Positions 8,523 to 16,587 of a stretch of DNA of 64,000 nt are shown piece by piece; positions within the stretch are counted from its first letter, which is position 1; each line of letters begins with the position of its first letter. The position numbers and the translations under genes are program-made. The stretch is from Flavipsychrobacter sp. Its GTDB lineage: Bacteria > Bacteroidota > Bacteroidia > Chitinophagales > Chitinophagaceae. The stretch covers positions 349,591 through 413,590 of the forward strand of contig JAEUVF010000010.1 of the NCBI GenBank assembly GCA_016787265.1, read 5' to 3'. The notes beneath the pieces are model-generated. The model did not search any database. It was not told the DNA's origin and saw nothing but the letters and a program-made list of their open reading frames with translations.

Positions 8523-9557
8523 ATGAAGATTTTTTATGCAGTACAGGCTACAGGAAACGGACATATCAGCCGGGCTGTGCAATTGTTGCCATATCTGCAA
8601 CGCTATGGAAAGGTGGATGTATTCCTGAGCGGAGCCAATGCCCAACTTCAGAATGAGTTACCGGTTCGGTACAGGAGCAAGGGACTGAGTCTTTTTTACA
8701 ATACAAACGGGGGCTTACAATACAATCGCATTGCTTCCCAATTGAATCCACTTCGGTTATGGAAAGAAGTTAGAGACTTACCGGTTGAAAACTACGATGT
8801 GGTGATCAACGATTTTGAATCTATTACAGCGATGGCATGCCGGTATAAAAAAGTTCCCTCTGTAAATCTTGGACACCAGGCGGCTTTTCAGTCAGATCTG
8901 GTACCGCGACCAGCAAAGCAGGATTTCTTCGGAGAGTGGGTTTTAAAAAATTATGCAGGAGCCTCGCAGCATATAGGACTGCACTTCAAAAAGTACGACG
9001 ACTTTATTTTTGAACCCGTAATTAAAAAGGATATTTTACAGGCAAGTCCCCGGAATATGGGACATATCACGGTGTATCTTTCTGCCTACAGCGATCAATC
9101 TCTGATCCCTGTTTTTCAGCAACTGAGCGCTTTTAAATTTGAAGTCTTCTCCAGGCAGGTGAGTCGCCCGGAAGAACATAAAAACGTAAAGCTACTGCCG
9201 GTGAATCAGCGGCTCTTTAATGAAAGCATGATCAACTCTTTTGGAGTAATTACAGGTGCCGGATTTGAAACACCTGCCGAAGTATTACACCTGGGTAAGA
9301 AACTGATGGTGATTCCCATACAAGGGCAATATGAGCAGTTTTGTAATGCGGCTGCACTTGAAACATTTGGAATTCCAGTACTGAATAAAATTGATAACGC
9401 TTTCAGCTCCCGATTTTTGAAATGGATTGGTACAGAACAGAGAGTTGAACTGCAATACAGTAATAATATCCCGGAAATTCTCGGTTACCTGATGGACAAT
9501 TATCCATCAAATGGAGTTTCATTGGAATTACTATACCCGGATTTGATGATCGGCTAA
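8523..9557 (+). CDS. Glycosyltransferase, MJ1255/Glyco_trans_1_3 type
   Basis: The 344-residue protein begins Met-Lys-Ile-Phe-Tyr-Ala-Val-Gln followed by Thr-Gly-Asn-Gly-His-Ile-Ser-Arg. That is the GT-B N-terminal glycine loop of the MurG-like, MJ1255-related family. A second Rossmann half follows, with Gly-Ala-Gly-Phe-Glu-Thr-Pro-Ala-Glu near residue 243 and a Gln-Tyr-Glu-Gln motif near 268 that matches nucleotide-sugar binding in this group. The acceptor is unknown. It is co-transcribed with the upstream phosphoesterase. Its stop codon interlocks with the stop of the convergent flavin-reductase gene (CTAA at 9554-9557). Confidence 0.8.
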   Translation: MKIFYAVQATGNGHISRAVQLLPYLQRYGKVDVFLSGANAQLQNELPVRYRSKGLSLFYNTNGGLQYNRIASQLNPLRLWKEVRDLPVENYDVVINDFESITAMACRYKKVPSVNLGHQAAFQSDLVPRPAKQDFFGEWVLKNYAGASQHIGLHFKKYDDFIFEPVIKKDILQASPRNMGHITVYLSAYSDQSLIPVFQQLSAFKFEVFSRQVSRPEEHKNVKLLPVNQRLFNESMINSFGVITGAGFETPAEVLHLGKKLMVIPIQGQYEQFCNAAALETFGIPVLNKIDNAFSSRFLKWIGTEQRVELQYSNNIPEILGYLMDNYPSNGVSLELLYPDLMIG

Positions 9558-10438
9558 TTCAGTGCCAGCAGTACCTGCCAGGCTTCGGCAACTTTTTGCT
9601 GATCCAGTAATTCTTTGGCATAGCGATGCAGTTCCAGTTCCATTTCATCAGGAGTAACCGAGTAATATTGAAAGATATTTTTCAGGCGCTCATCGTGGAA
9701 GGAGGGATCCACATCCGGAATGGTCCTCACGTTGGCCAGTTGCCCAAGATTATTGCCCGTTAATATGCTGCTGTTGCGGATTGGAGCCGGCAGTGCATCC
9801 ACCCCGATTCCAAGTTCCGTATTGGGTTTCTCCACTTCAAATAAATTGGAAGCATCCACCTTGCAATACCAGTTGCCTCCCAGGCGTGCAGTCAGTTCCA
9901 GTTTAAGCTGATCGATCATGGTGCCGGCCTCATTGAGGATACTATCGGCCACATGCATACGAAGTACTTCACAAATGACCAGGCAACCTGCTCCTCCTTC
10001 TGTTCCCAGCTCTTTTGTTTCAAGCACTCTGCATTCCAGTTGCACCTTACTCTCCTTCACTCGTGGAGGTTTCACCAGGCTGGAGGCTTCTGGTGTAAAG
10101 CCTGCCTTGATGAATTCGTTGGTTCCTTTCGGGTATTCACAACTTGCGAGCGACATCTGTTGTACCATGTCGTAGTCCACAATATTGATCACGACTTCCG
10201 GGACCTCCAAAACATTTTGCAGTGTATGCTTGGTAATATTATCACGTACCCGCCTTGATGGAGAAAACACCAGGATTGGCGGGTTGGATGAGAACATATT
10301 AAAAAAAGAAAACGGGCTCAGGTTTACTTCTCCATTGGCACTAATGGTAGAGGCAAAACAGATGGGCCTGGGTCCGATTGCGTGTTGGAGCCACTGTTGT
10401 TTTTGGGGAGCTGTGAGTGTGTTGAAATCAATCTGCAT
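9554..10438 (-). CDS. Flavin reductase family protein (FMN-binding split barrel)
   Basis: The 294-residue protein starts with an FMN-binding split-barrel flavin-reductase-like domain (about residues 10-205). It includes the Gly-Pro-Arg-Pro-Ile-Cys-Phe-Ala-Ser-Thr entry motif and Asn-Leu-Ser-Pro-Phe-Ser-Phe-Phe-Asn near 35-45. About 85 further residues form a helical C-terminal tail. Members of this group reduce or bind FMN and often serve aromatic degradation or act as electron donors. The gene overlaps the upstream fumarylacetoacetase-family gene by 11 bp, so the two are translated together and probably work in one catabolic step. Substrate and electron partner are unknown. Confidence 0.85.
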   Translation of the reverse strand: MQIDFNTLTAPQKQQWLQHAIGPRPICFASTISANGEVNLSPFSFFNMFSSNPPILVFSPSRRVRDNITKHTLQNVLEVPEVVINIVDYDMVQQMSLASCEYPKGTNEFIKAGFTPEASSLVKPPRVKESKVQLECRVLETKELGTEGGAGCLVICEVLRMHVADSILNEAGTMIDQLKLELTARLGGNWYCKVDASNLFEVEKPNTELGIGVDALPAPIRNSSILTGNNLGQLANVRTIPDVDPSFHDERLKNIFQYYSVTPDEMELELHRYAKELLDQQKVAEAWQVLLALN

Positions 10439-11447
10439 GGCTTGTTTTTTTTCTTGCCAGAATAGAATGATCTGTAGGTTCTGCTACGATCGTATTGCTT
10501 AATACACCAAGCTGTTCGATCGTCAACTCCACTTTATCTCCGTCCTTTAACCATTGTGCCTGGTAATTAGGATCGTTCAGTTTTCCGGTTCCGTTTAACT
10601 CCAGGAAACAACCGGTTCCAACGGTGCCGCTGCCGATCACATCACCGGGATGTAAGGTTACACCATAGGAACAGCGTTCTATGATTTCAGCGAAGGTCCA
10701 GTCCATATCACCCAGGTTGCCATCGCTCACCTGTATGCCATTCACGTGACATTGCATACGCAGGTTCCAGTTCTTGCCGGTATGACCGGGTTTTGGCGCA
10801 ATTTCAAAAGGCTCCAGTTCGTCTGGTGTTACCAGCCAGGGGCCGATCACCGTAGAAAAATCTTTTCCCTTGGCAGGCCCCAGGTTAAGCAGCATTTCCT
10901 CCATTTGCAGGCGACGCGCACTCATATCATTCATGATCATTAGTCCGCCTATGTATTGGTCAGCTTCTTCCGCTTTGATGTTTCTTCCCGCTTTGCAAAT
11001 AACGATGGCAGCTTCCAGTTCGAAATCCAGTTGTTCAAAATGATCGGGCATACATACAATATCACCCGGTCCCTGGATACTGGTATGATTGGTGAAATAA
11101 AAAATCGGGTATTGATCGAATTCAGGAACCATGGGTGCGTTGCGGTTCCGGCGCGCGGAAGCCACATGCTGACGAAAAGCATAGCCATCGCGGCAGCTGG
11201 TGGGGAAGGGTATGGGTGCCAGGAGATAAGCTGCATCAAAGGGAATGCCTCTTTCTTTGGGGATTCGTCCCATCTTTACCATCTCTTCACCTTTCAAAGC
11301 CAGGGGATAGGAATCTTCCCAATATTGCAGGAACATGCTCATCGAGCCAGGCAGATCGGGGTGGAGGGTTTCCATGGCATAAATGTATCCATCAACATAA
11401 ATACCCAACTGATCGTGCCCTTCCACTAAATAGGAAACCAATTTCAT
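10428..11447 (-). CDS. Fumarylacetoacetate hydrolase family protein
   Basis: The 339-residue protein belongs to the FAH family of metal-dependent C-C hydrolases and isomerases. The core covers about residues 105-325. It contains an Asp-Phe-Glu-Leu-Glu-Ala-Ala-Ile-Val metal-binding segment, Asn-Asp-Met-Ser-Ala-Arg and Lys-Gly-Lys-Asp-Phe-Ser, which shape the active site. The start was set at ATG 11445-11447 (Met-Lys-Leu-Val-Ser-Tyr), the usual N-terminus; the open frame upstream begins with a non-ATG codon. In tyrosine breakdown such enzymes cleave fumarylacetoacetate, but hmgA and other pathway genes are not nearby, so the substrate stays open. It forms an operon with the flavin reductase. 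Confidence 0.88.
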   Translation of the reverse strand: MKLVSYLVEGHDQLGIYVDGYIYAMETLHPDLPGSMSMFLQYWEDSYPLALKGEEMVKMGRIPKERGIPFDAAYLLAPIPFPTSCRDGYAFRQHVASARRNRNAPMVPEFDQYPIFYFTNHTSIQGPGDIVCMPDHFEQLDFELEAAIVICKAGRNIKAEEADQYIGGLMIMNDMSARRLQMEEMLLNLGPAKGKDFSTVIGPWLVTPDELEPFEIAPKPGHTGKNWNLRMQCHVNGIQVSDGNLGDMDWTFAEIIERCSYGVTLHPGDVIGSGTVGTGCFLELNGTGKLNDPNYQAQWLKDGDKVELTIEQLGVLSNTIVAEPTDHSILARKKTSHAD

Positions 11448-11528
11448 GTGTACTGTTTTAGCAAGCGTAGAAAGTGTCAAAAATAACAGGAATAATTATC
11501 TTCCTGTCTAATCAAGTCCTGAATTACC

Positions 11529-13436
11529 ATGAATCTGTTCAAATTACGGATTGGAATGATCGTGTTTTTGAGTTTGGTGGGTGTTAAAATAAAAGCTCAG
11601 CAAAGATTGCACGATATGGCTCTGGAGCAACGCATCCGGACTGCTGCCAGTCCGGCTTTGAAGAACGTATTGGATCATCCGGAGATCTACCAATATCAAC
11701 TGATTTATACTGAGATCACCAGGAGTAGCTCGAATCTGCCTGTTTTCAGGCATGAGTACCTGAATGTCAGTGATTCTTTGTATTTCAATCCGGCCTCTAT
11801 GGTTAAATTTCCAGTGGCATTGATGGCGATGGAAAAGATGGATTCACTGCGATCTCATGGAGTCAATCCCCTGACTTTATTAAAGACGGATAGCAATCCA
11901 CCGGAATCCTTACTGGAGTTGGTTCGGAAGGCAATGATCGTGAGTGATAATGTGGCATATAATAAATTGTTTCAGTTTTTGGGCCAGGAGGCGATCAATG
12001 TGCGGCTGCAGGAAATGGGTTATACCGGTAGCCGGATCACACGTCGATTTATTCCATTGACACCGGATCAGCATCGTTTAACTGATGCGGTGCAATTATT
12101 AACTACTGATGGTCGCTTGCTGCTGGAACTGCCTGCAAAAAAAAGTGCATTTCCGTTTGATTTCAGTCGCCGGATCCTGGTGGGTAATGCGCATTACAAC
12201 TGGTCGGATTCTCTGCTGCAGGAACCCTTTGATTTTACTACTCATAATCGTATGCCTTTGCGGGATATGCAAAAGGTTTTGCAATCCTTTCTCTTTCCTT
12301 TCAGCGTTCCGGAACGCCAGCGCTTTCGGTTATCCGATGCAACGCGGAAATTAATGCTGGATGCGATCAGTGAGTTGCCATCTGAATCCAGGTTTCCTGT
12401 TTTTGATACCACTGAATTCTTCGACAGTTATTCCAAGTTCTTTTTATATCGCGATGGGAAAAGGAAAGTGCCGGATCATATCAGGATCTTCAATAAAACC
12501 GGCTGGTCCTACGGTTACCTGATTGATGTGGCCTATATCCTGGACAAGTCCCGCAACCGCGAGTTTATGTTAAGCGGGGTGATCTATGTGAACAGTGATG
12601 GTATCCTGAACGACAATCGCTACGAATACGATTCCATCGGCTATCCGTTCTTCCGTGAAATCGGTGAAATCCTTCTTCAATCCGCTGTGGCGAATGCCAA
12701 TCAGTCACAGCAGTTGCCACCGGTCGGGTGGCATCGGTCGGGTGCCACCCGACCGGTAAGCGCAATTACCAGGGGTGATAGTACCCGAAAGGCGTTGTCG
12801 CTTGTGTTTACCGGGCATGAATTTGGGGAAGGTGGACCAACCATACGGGGGGTATTAAAGAAGAAAGGAGTGAAAGCCTCCTTTTTTCTGACGGGCGATT
12901 TTTACCGGAACCCAAAACACCGGAAACTGATCCGGGAATTAAAAGCAGACGGACATTATTTGGGTGGACATGGAGATAAGCACCTGTTGTGCTGCGACTG
13001 GTCCAACCGCGACAGTCTTTTGATATCAAAAGAGGTTTACCAGCATGATATTCGAAACAATGAGGAAGCCATGCGGGCCGCAGGCGTTAATCCCGCTGAA
13101 TCAGTTTACTTTATGCCTTCCTATGAATGGTACAATGATAGTATCGTTTGGTGGACAAACCAGTTAGGGCGTCACCTGGTTAATAATACTTCAGGCACCC
13201 TGAGCCAGGCAGATTATACCCGAAAACAGGATAAGAATTACAGATCCACCGAAGCTATTATTAACTCTATAAAAGATCGCGAAGCCAAAACCGGTTTAAA
13301 TGGGTACCTGCTGCTTTTGCATATTGGCACCGGTCCGGGCAGACCTGATCCTTTCTGGAATCGCCTTGAAGAATTTATTAACTGGTTGCAGGGAAAAGGG
13401 TACCAATTGGAAACAGTCCCCCGTTTGTTGGAGTGA
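11529..13436 (+). CDS. Secreted serine hydrolase fused to polysaccharide deacetylase-like domain
   Basis: The 635-residue protein has a signal peptide (cleavage near Ile-Lys-Ala-Gln, residue 24). A class A beta-lactamase-like domain follows, with Ser90-Met-Val-Lys93, Ser139-Asp-Asn141 and Lys323-Thr-Gly325, the complete catalytic set. Residues 397-410 are encoded by an inserted palindromic repeat. Residues about 415-635 form a polysaccharide deacetylase-like domain with a His-Gly-Asp-Lys-His metal motif and Pro-Ser-Tyr-Glu-Trp-Tyr. The usual Thr-Phe-Asp-Asp-Gly motif is replaced by Thr-Gly-His-Glu-Phe, so deacetylase activity is uncertain. It may act on peptidoglycan or glycans in the periplasm. 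The gene is flanked by repeats and faces fabG. Confidence 0.8.
   Translation: MNLFKLRIGMIVFLSLVGVKIKAQQRLHDMALEQRIRTAASPALKNVLDHPEIYQYQLIYTEITRSSSNLPVFRHEYLNVSDSLYFNPASMVKFPVALMAMEKMDSLRSHGVNPLTLLKTDSNPPESLLELVRKAMIVSDNVAYNKLFQFLGQEAINVRLQEMGYTGSRITRRFIPLTPDQHRLTDAVQLLTTDGRLLLELPAKKSAFPFDFSRRILVGNAHYNWSDSLLQEPFDFTTHNRMPLRDMQKVLQSFLFPFSVPERQRFRLSDATRKLMLDAISELPSESRFPVFDTTEFFDSYSKFFLYRDGKRKVPDHIRIFNKTGWSYGYLIDVAYILDKSRNREFMLSGVIYVNSDGILNDNRYEYDSIGYPFFREIGEILLQSAVANANQSQQLPPVGWHRSGATRPVSAITRGDSTRKALSLVFTGHEFGEGGPTIRGVLKKKGVKASFFLTGDFYRNPKHRKLIRELKADGHYLGGHGDKHLLCCDWSNRDSLLISKEVYQHDIRNNEEAMRAAGVNPAESVYFMPSYEWYNDSIVWWTNQLGRHLVNNTSGTLSQADYTRKQDKNYRSTEAIINSIKDREAKTGLNGYLLLLHIGTGPGRPDPFWNRLEEFINWLQGKGYQLETVPRLLE
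12719..12757. repeat. GGTCGGGTGGC-type palindrome inside a coding region, copy 2
   Basis: The arms ACCGGTCGGGTGGCA (12719-12733) and its perfect complement (12743-12757) enclose a 9-nt loop. The loop plus first right-arm bases repeat the TCGGTCGGGTGCCA phrase of copy 1. The element is read in frame and encodes the linker between the two domains of the hydrolase-deacetylase protein. Its identity to intergenic copies shows that it is a mobile or amplified repeat, not normal coding sequence. Confidence 0.85.
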
Positions 13437-13486
13437 TATATAGCTCACCGGTCGGGTGGGATGCCGCCCGACCGGTGAACTATATA
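13437..13486. repeat. GGTCGGGTGGC-type palindrome between convergent genes, copy 3
   Basis: Arms at 13437-13456 (TATATAG then CTCACCGGTCGGG) and 13467-13486 pair over 19 of 20 positions around a 10-nt centre. The element starts one base after the hydrolase-deacetylase stop and ends 3 bp before the fabG stop. It fills the whole convergent gap and can fold as a bidirectional terminator. Confidence 0.8.
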
Positions 13487-13489
13487 AGT

Positions 13490-14245
13490 TTATTGATAGA
13501 GTCCGCCACAGGCACTGATCACCTGGCCGGTAACATAAGAACTCATGGGGCTGGCCAGGAAGAGGGTAACATTGGCGATTTCTTCCGCGGAACCAAAGCG
13601 ACCGAGCGGAATTTGTTTCTTGTATTCCTCCGCTCCACTGCCGTCTTTCAGATAATTTGTCATATCGGTTTCTACAAAACCGGGCGCAATGGCATTACAA
13701 CGAATATTCCGGCTTCCCAGTTCCTGCGCTATTGATTTAGTAAATCCGATTATTCCGGCTTTGGAGGCTGCATAACTTGCCTGTCCGGCATTTCCTTTCA
13801 TTCCGATAATGGAACTCATGTTGATGATACTCCCGGATTTTGCCTTCATCATCGGGCGAATCACCTGTTTAGTCATATTGTAAACCGATTTCAGGTTGGT
13901 ATTGATTACCTCATCCCATTGATCCGGAGTCATTCTGAGTAGGAGATTGTCTTTGGAAATGCCGGCATTGTTGACACAGATATCAACTCCGCCAAACTGT
14001 GCAATAACATCGTTAACCAGCGCTTCGCAATCTTCAAATCTGCCGGCATTGCTACGATAGGCTTTTGCTTTAACTCCCAATCCAGCCAGTTTCTGCTCCA
14101 GTGCTGCGGCTTTTTCCGCACTGCCTTCACTAACATAAGTGAAGGCGATATGTGCACCCTGTTCCCCCAGTTTCAGGGCGATGGCCTCCCCAATTCCCCG
14201 GGCCGCCCCGGTAACAATTGCTATCTTATTCTCCAGAAGTTTCAT
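13490..14245 (-). CDS. fabG: 3-oxoacyl-[acyl-carrier-protein] reductase
   Basis: FabG reduces 3-oxoacyl-ACP with NADPH in fatty acid elongation, in the cytoplasm. The 251-residue SDR protein has Thr-Gly-Ala-Ala-Arg-Gly-Ile-Gly (residues 12-19), Asn-Asn-Ala-Gly-Ile near 92, the catalytic Ser in Met-Ser-Ser-Ile near 145, and Tyr-Ala-Ala-Ser-Lys near 158-162. It also has the FabG-like Ala-Pro-Gly-Phe-Val-Glu-Thr-Asp-Met stretch near 190. No other fab or acpP genes are adjacent, so it may be a stand-alone copy or a paralogue for another acyl pathway. Its promoter must lie in the 88-bp divergent gap with the gene at 14334. Confidence 0.9.
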   Translation of the reverse strand: MKLLENKIAIVTGAARGIGEAIALKLGEQGAHIAFTYVSEGSAEKAAALEQKLAGLGVKAKAYRSNAGRFEDCEALVNDVIAQFGGVDICVNNAGISKDNLLLRMTPDQWDEVINTNLKSVYNMTKQVIRPMMKAKSGSIINMSSIIGMKGNAGQASYAASKAGIIGFTKSIAQELGSRNIRCNAIAPGFVETDMTNYLKDGSGAEEYKKQIPLGRFGSAEEIANVTLFLASPMSSYVTGQVISACGGLYQ

Positions 14246-14296
14246 TCGTCTAAAAATTAGCTGTGAATTTAGGCAGATTTATTAAAATGATTAGTT

Positions 14297-14310
14297 TTAA
14301 ATCGATTTAA
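14297..14310. promoter_or_regulatory. Perfect 14-bp palindrome in the fabG divergent gap
   Basis: The sequence TTAAATCGATTTAA is self-complementary over 14 bp. It lies in the 88-bp space between the divergent fabG and acetyltransferase genes. It could be an operator for one or both. A chance A/T palindrome cannot be excluded. Confidence 0.35.
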
Positions 14311-14333
14311 CCTTAAACCCCCAAATTGAAGTA

Positions 14334-15071
14334 ATGGTCTGGTACTCAAGAAAATTTTATGGTTTAAACGTAAACGATAATTGGTTTGCAGTTCGACCAG
14401 GAATATTAAACAAGTTTCTTGTTCATTCTTTTAATCATGTAAGGGAGGAAAAATGGCATCCGCTCCTGATTCGTGAACCTAATTATACAGTTGAACTTGA
14501 TCTTACCAAATCGAAAGAAAAAATCCTGGAGGATTTTGCACGGACGGTTAAAGCCCAGGTTCGTAAATCGGAAGAAGACGGTGTGATCTGCTATTTTGAT
14601 AATAACATCCCCAAGTTTGTAGCATTCTTTAATGAATTTGCTGTCAGTAAAGGATTATCTCCTGAGACAAATGAACGTATTGAATCCTTTGGTGATTCCC
14701 TACGGATCAGTTATGCAGAGTTGAACGGACAAATTCTGGCTGCCCATACCTATGTATTCGATCCGGAACAAAAAATTGTAAGGCAGATGCATTCTGCTTC
14801 GAAAAGGTTTGATGAAAATTTTGATCGCAATAAAATAGGCCGGGCAAACAAATACCTTCACTACAGAGATATGGTGGCGTTTAAAGACGAGGGTATTGAA
14901 ACCTATGATTTTGGAGGATATACTCCTGTTAACAGTACCGAAGTAATCGAAAGCTTGCTGCAATTCAAGCTTGATTTCGGGGGTGTAAAAAAAGTATCGA
15001 GTAATTATTTCACGTTGCCCTATTATATTTTGCGAAACCTCTATATTAAATTCGGCTCTACAAAAAACTAA
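14334..15071 (+). CDS. FemAB-like GNAT acetyltransferase
   Basis: The 245-residue protein fits the FemAB/BioF2-like acyltransferase group. It contains a Thr-Val-Glu-Leu-Asp-Leu segment near residue 50, then a helical region ending in Val-Arg-Lys-Ser-Glu-Glu-Asp-Gly-Val, and a GNAT core with Ser-Tyr-Ala-Glu-Leu-Asn-Gly near 123. The final Tyr-Asp-Phe-Gly-Gly-Tyr-Thr near 195 resembles the substrate-pocket end of the family. Such enzymes transfer aminoacyl or acyl groups to cell-wall or polysaccharide precursors; the target here is unknown. It is short for the family (often above 300 residues). The 3' end overlaps the convergent GH3 gene by 14 bp. Confidence 0.7.
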   Translation: MVWYSRKFYGLNVNDNWFAVRPGILNKFLVHSFNHVREEKWHPLLIREPNYTVELDLTKSKEKILEDFARTVKAQVRKSEEDGVICYFDNNIPKFVAFFNEFAVSKGLSPETNERIESFGDSLRISYAELNGQILAAHTYVFDPEQKIVRQMHSASKRFDENFDRNKIGRANKYLHYRDMVAFKDEGIETYDFGGYTPVNSTEVIESLLQFKLDFGGVKKVSSNYFTLPYYILRNLYIKFGSTKN

Positions 15072-16563
15072 GGATTGATTCAAGAATAGTACGGTCATTA
15101 CTGAGGCGGGGAACTTTATGCTGACCTCCCAGTTTTCCTCGTGAACGAAGCCATTCGTTAAAGAGGCCTTTTTTTACAGCTCTTACTACAGGCATGCGTA
15201 ATGCGATGTCTTTTTGCCTTTTTGCTTCATAATCACTGTTCAGATTTTTTAGAGCAGAATCCAGTTCATAAGCAAAGAGCGCAAGATCATCCGGTTCCTT
15301 TTCAAATTCAACCAGCCATTCATGGGCTCCGTTGCCATGCTGGCTGAAATAGATTGGGGCAGCAGTGTAATCATTCACGGCTGCACCTGTTTTTTCGCAG
15401 GCAGTTGTTATGGCTTTATCCGTGTTATCCACGATAACTTCTTCGCCAAATGCGTTAATAAAATGTTTGAGTCTGCCACTTACCTTAATACGGTAAGGGG
15501 CAAGCGAACTAAACTGGATTGTATCTCCAATGATATACCGCCATAGTCCGCCTGTGGTACTTATGACGGGCGCATATTGTTTGCCAAGTTCAACTTTATT
15601 CAATCCAATTGTATTGGGAAATTTTTTGCCATATTCTTCAATTGGCATGAATTCATAAAAAATCCCATGGCGCGTAAATAATAACATGCCATCAGCATCC
15701 GGACTATCCTGCGCTGCGAAGAATCCTTCACTGGCATTGTACATTTCCAGGTATTGAATGTCTTTGCTGATCAATTGTCTGAATTGCTCGCGGTATGGTA
15801 CAAACGAAACTCCGCCATGCATATATAATTCGAGATTGGGCCATACTTCCGATATGCAGGATTTGCCTGTCATCTCGAGTATGCGTTTCATCAGCACAAG
15901 TGTCCAGGTTGGAACCCCTGAAATCGAAGTAACATTTTCAGGAATGGTATTGAGCGCCAGTTGTTCGATCTTATGTTCCCACTCGTCCATCAGTGCAATG
16001 GATAAATCGGGAGTTCGCAACCAATGACCCCAGAAGGGAGAATTCTGAAGTAGTACCGCGCTCAGGTCGCCATAACTGATTTCATCCGTTGCCTGGCTCA
16101 CCTGGTGAGATCCACCGATCACTAATCCTTTGCCGCTGAGTAATTCCGAATCCGGATTGAAACCGTAATAAAGCGTAAGTACGTCTTTGGCTCCCTGATA
16201 ATGATTTTCTTCCAGGCTTTCCTCACTTACAGGAATGAATTTGCTTTTATCATTCGTTGTTCCGCTACTCTTGGCAAACCACTTTACGGGAGTATTCCAG
16301 AGCAGATTTTCTTCTCCCTGGAGCATACGGTCGATGTAAGGCTTAAGATCTTCGTATTCGTGTACCGGCACGGTGCGTTTGAAGTCCCTCACAGTAAAAA
16401 GCCGGCTGAACCCATACTGGCGACCGATTTCTGTATACTGGGCGGAAGTCACCAGTTCCTGCAATACCTCGCGCTGAGCGGCTACCGGATTGGCAACCCA
16501 CTGCTCAATTTGCCAGAGTCTTAGCCGGGCAAGTCTCGATATGGCTGGCGAGATCAGTTTCAT
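15058..16563 (-). CDS. GH3 family acyl-acid amido synthetase-like protein
   Basis: The 501-residue protein belongs to the GH3 branch of adenylate-forming enzymes, best known from plants where it conjugates hormones to amino acids. It has the nucleotide-binding Ser-Ser-Gly-Thr-Thr-Asn-Asp-Lys-Ser-Lys segment near residue 97, and Tyr-Asn-Ala-Ser-Glu-Gly-Phe-Phe-Ala near 278. Ser-Gly-Arg-Leu-Lys-His-Phe near 370 starts the C-terminal cap. Bacterial members are widespread in Bacteroidota and their substrates are unknown. The gene is 24 bp downstream of lptB and probably co-transcribed with it. Its 3' end overlaps the convergent acetyltransferase gene. Confidence 0.88.
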   Translation of the reverse strand: MKLISPAISRLARLRLWQIEQWVANPVAAQREVLQELVTSAQYTEIGRQYGFSRLFTVRDFKRTVPVHEYEDLKPYIDRMLQGEENLLWNTPVKWFAKSSGTTNDKSKFIPVSEESLEENHYQGAKDVLTLYYGFNPDSELLSGKGLVIGGSHQVSQATDEISYGDLSAVLLQNSPFWGHWLRTPDLSIALMDEWEHKIEQLALNTIPENVTSISGVPTWTLVLMKRILEMTGKSCISEVWPNLELYMHGGVSFVPYREQFRQLISKDIQYLEMYNASEGFFAAQDSPDADGMLLFTRHGIFYEFMPIEEYGKKFPNTIGLNKVELGKQYAPVISTTGGLWRYIIGDTIQFSSLAPYRIKVSGRLKHFINAFGEEVIVDNTDKAITTACEKTGAAVNDYTAAPIYFSQHGNGAHEWLVEFEKEPDDLALFAYELDSALKNLNSDYEAKRQKDIALRMPVVRAVKKGLFNEWLRSRGKLGGQHKVPRLSNDRTILESILSFL

Positions 16564-16587
16564 ACTGCTGGCGGCAAAATACGAAAA

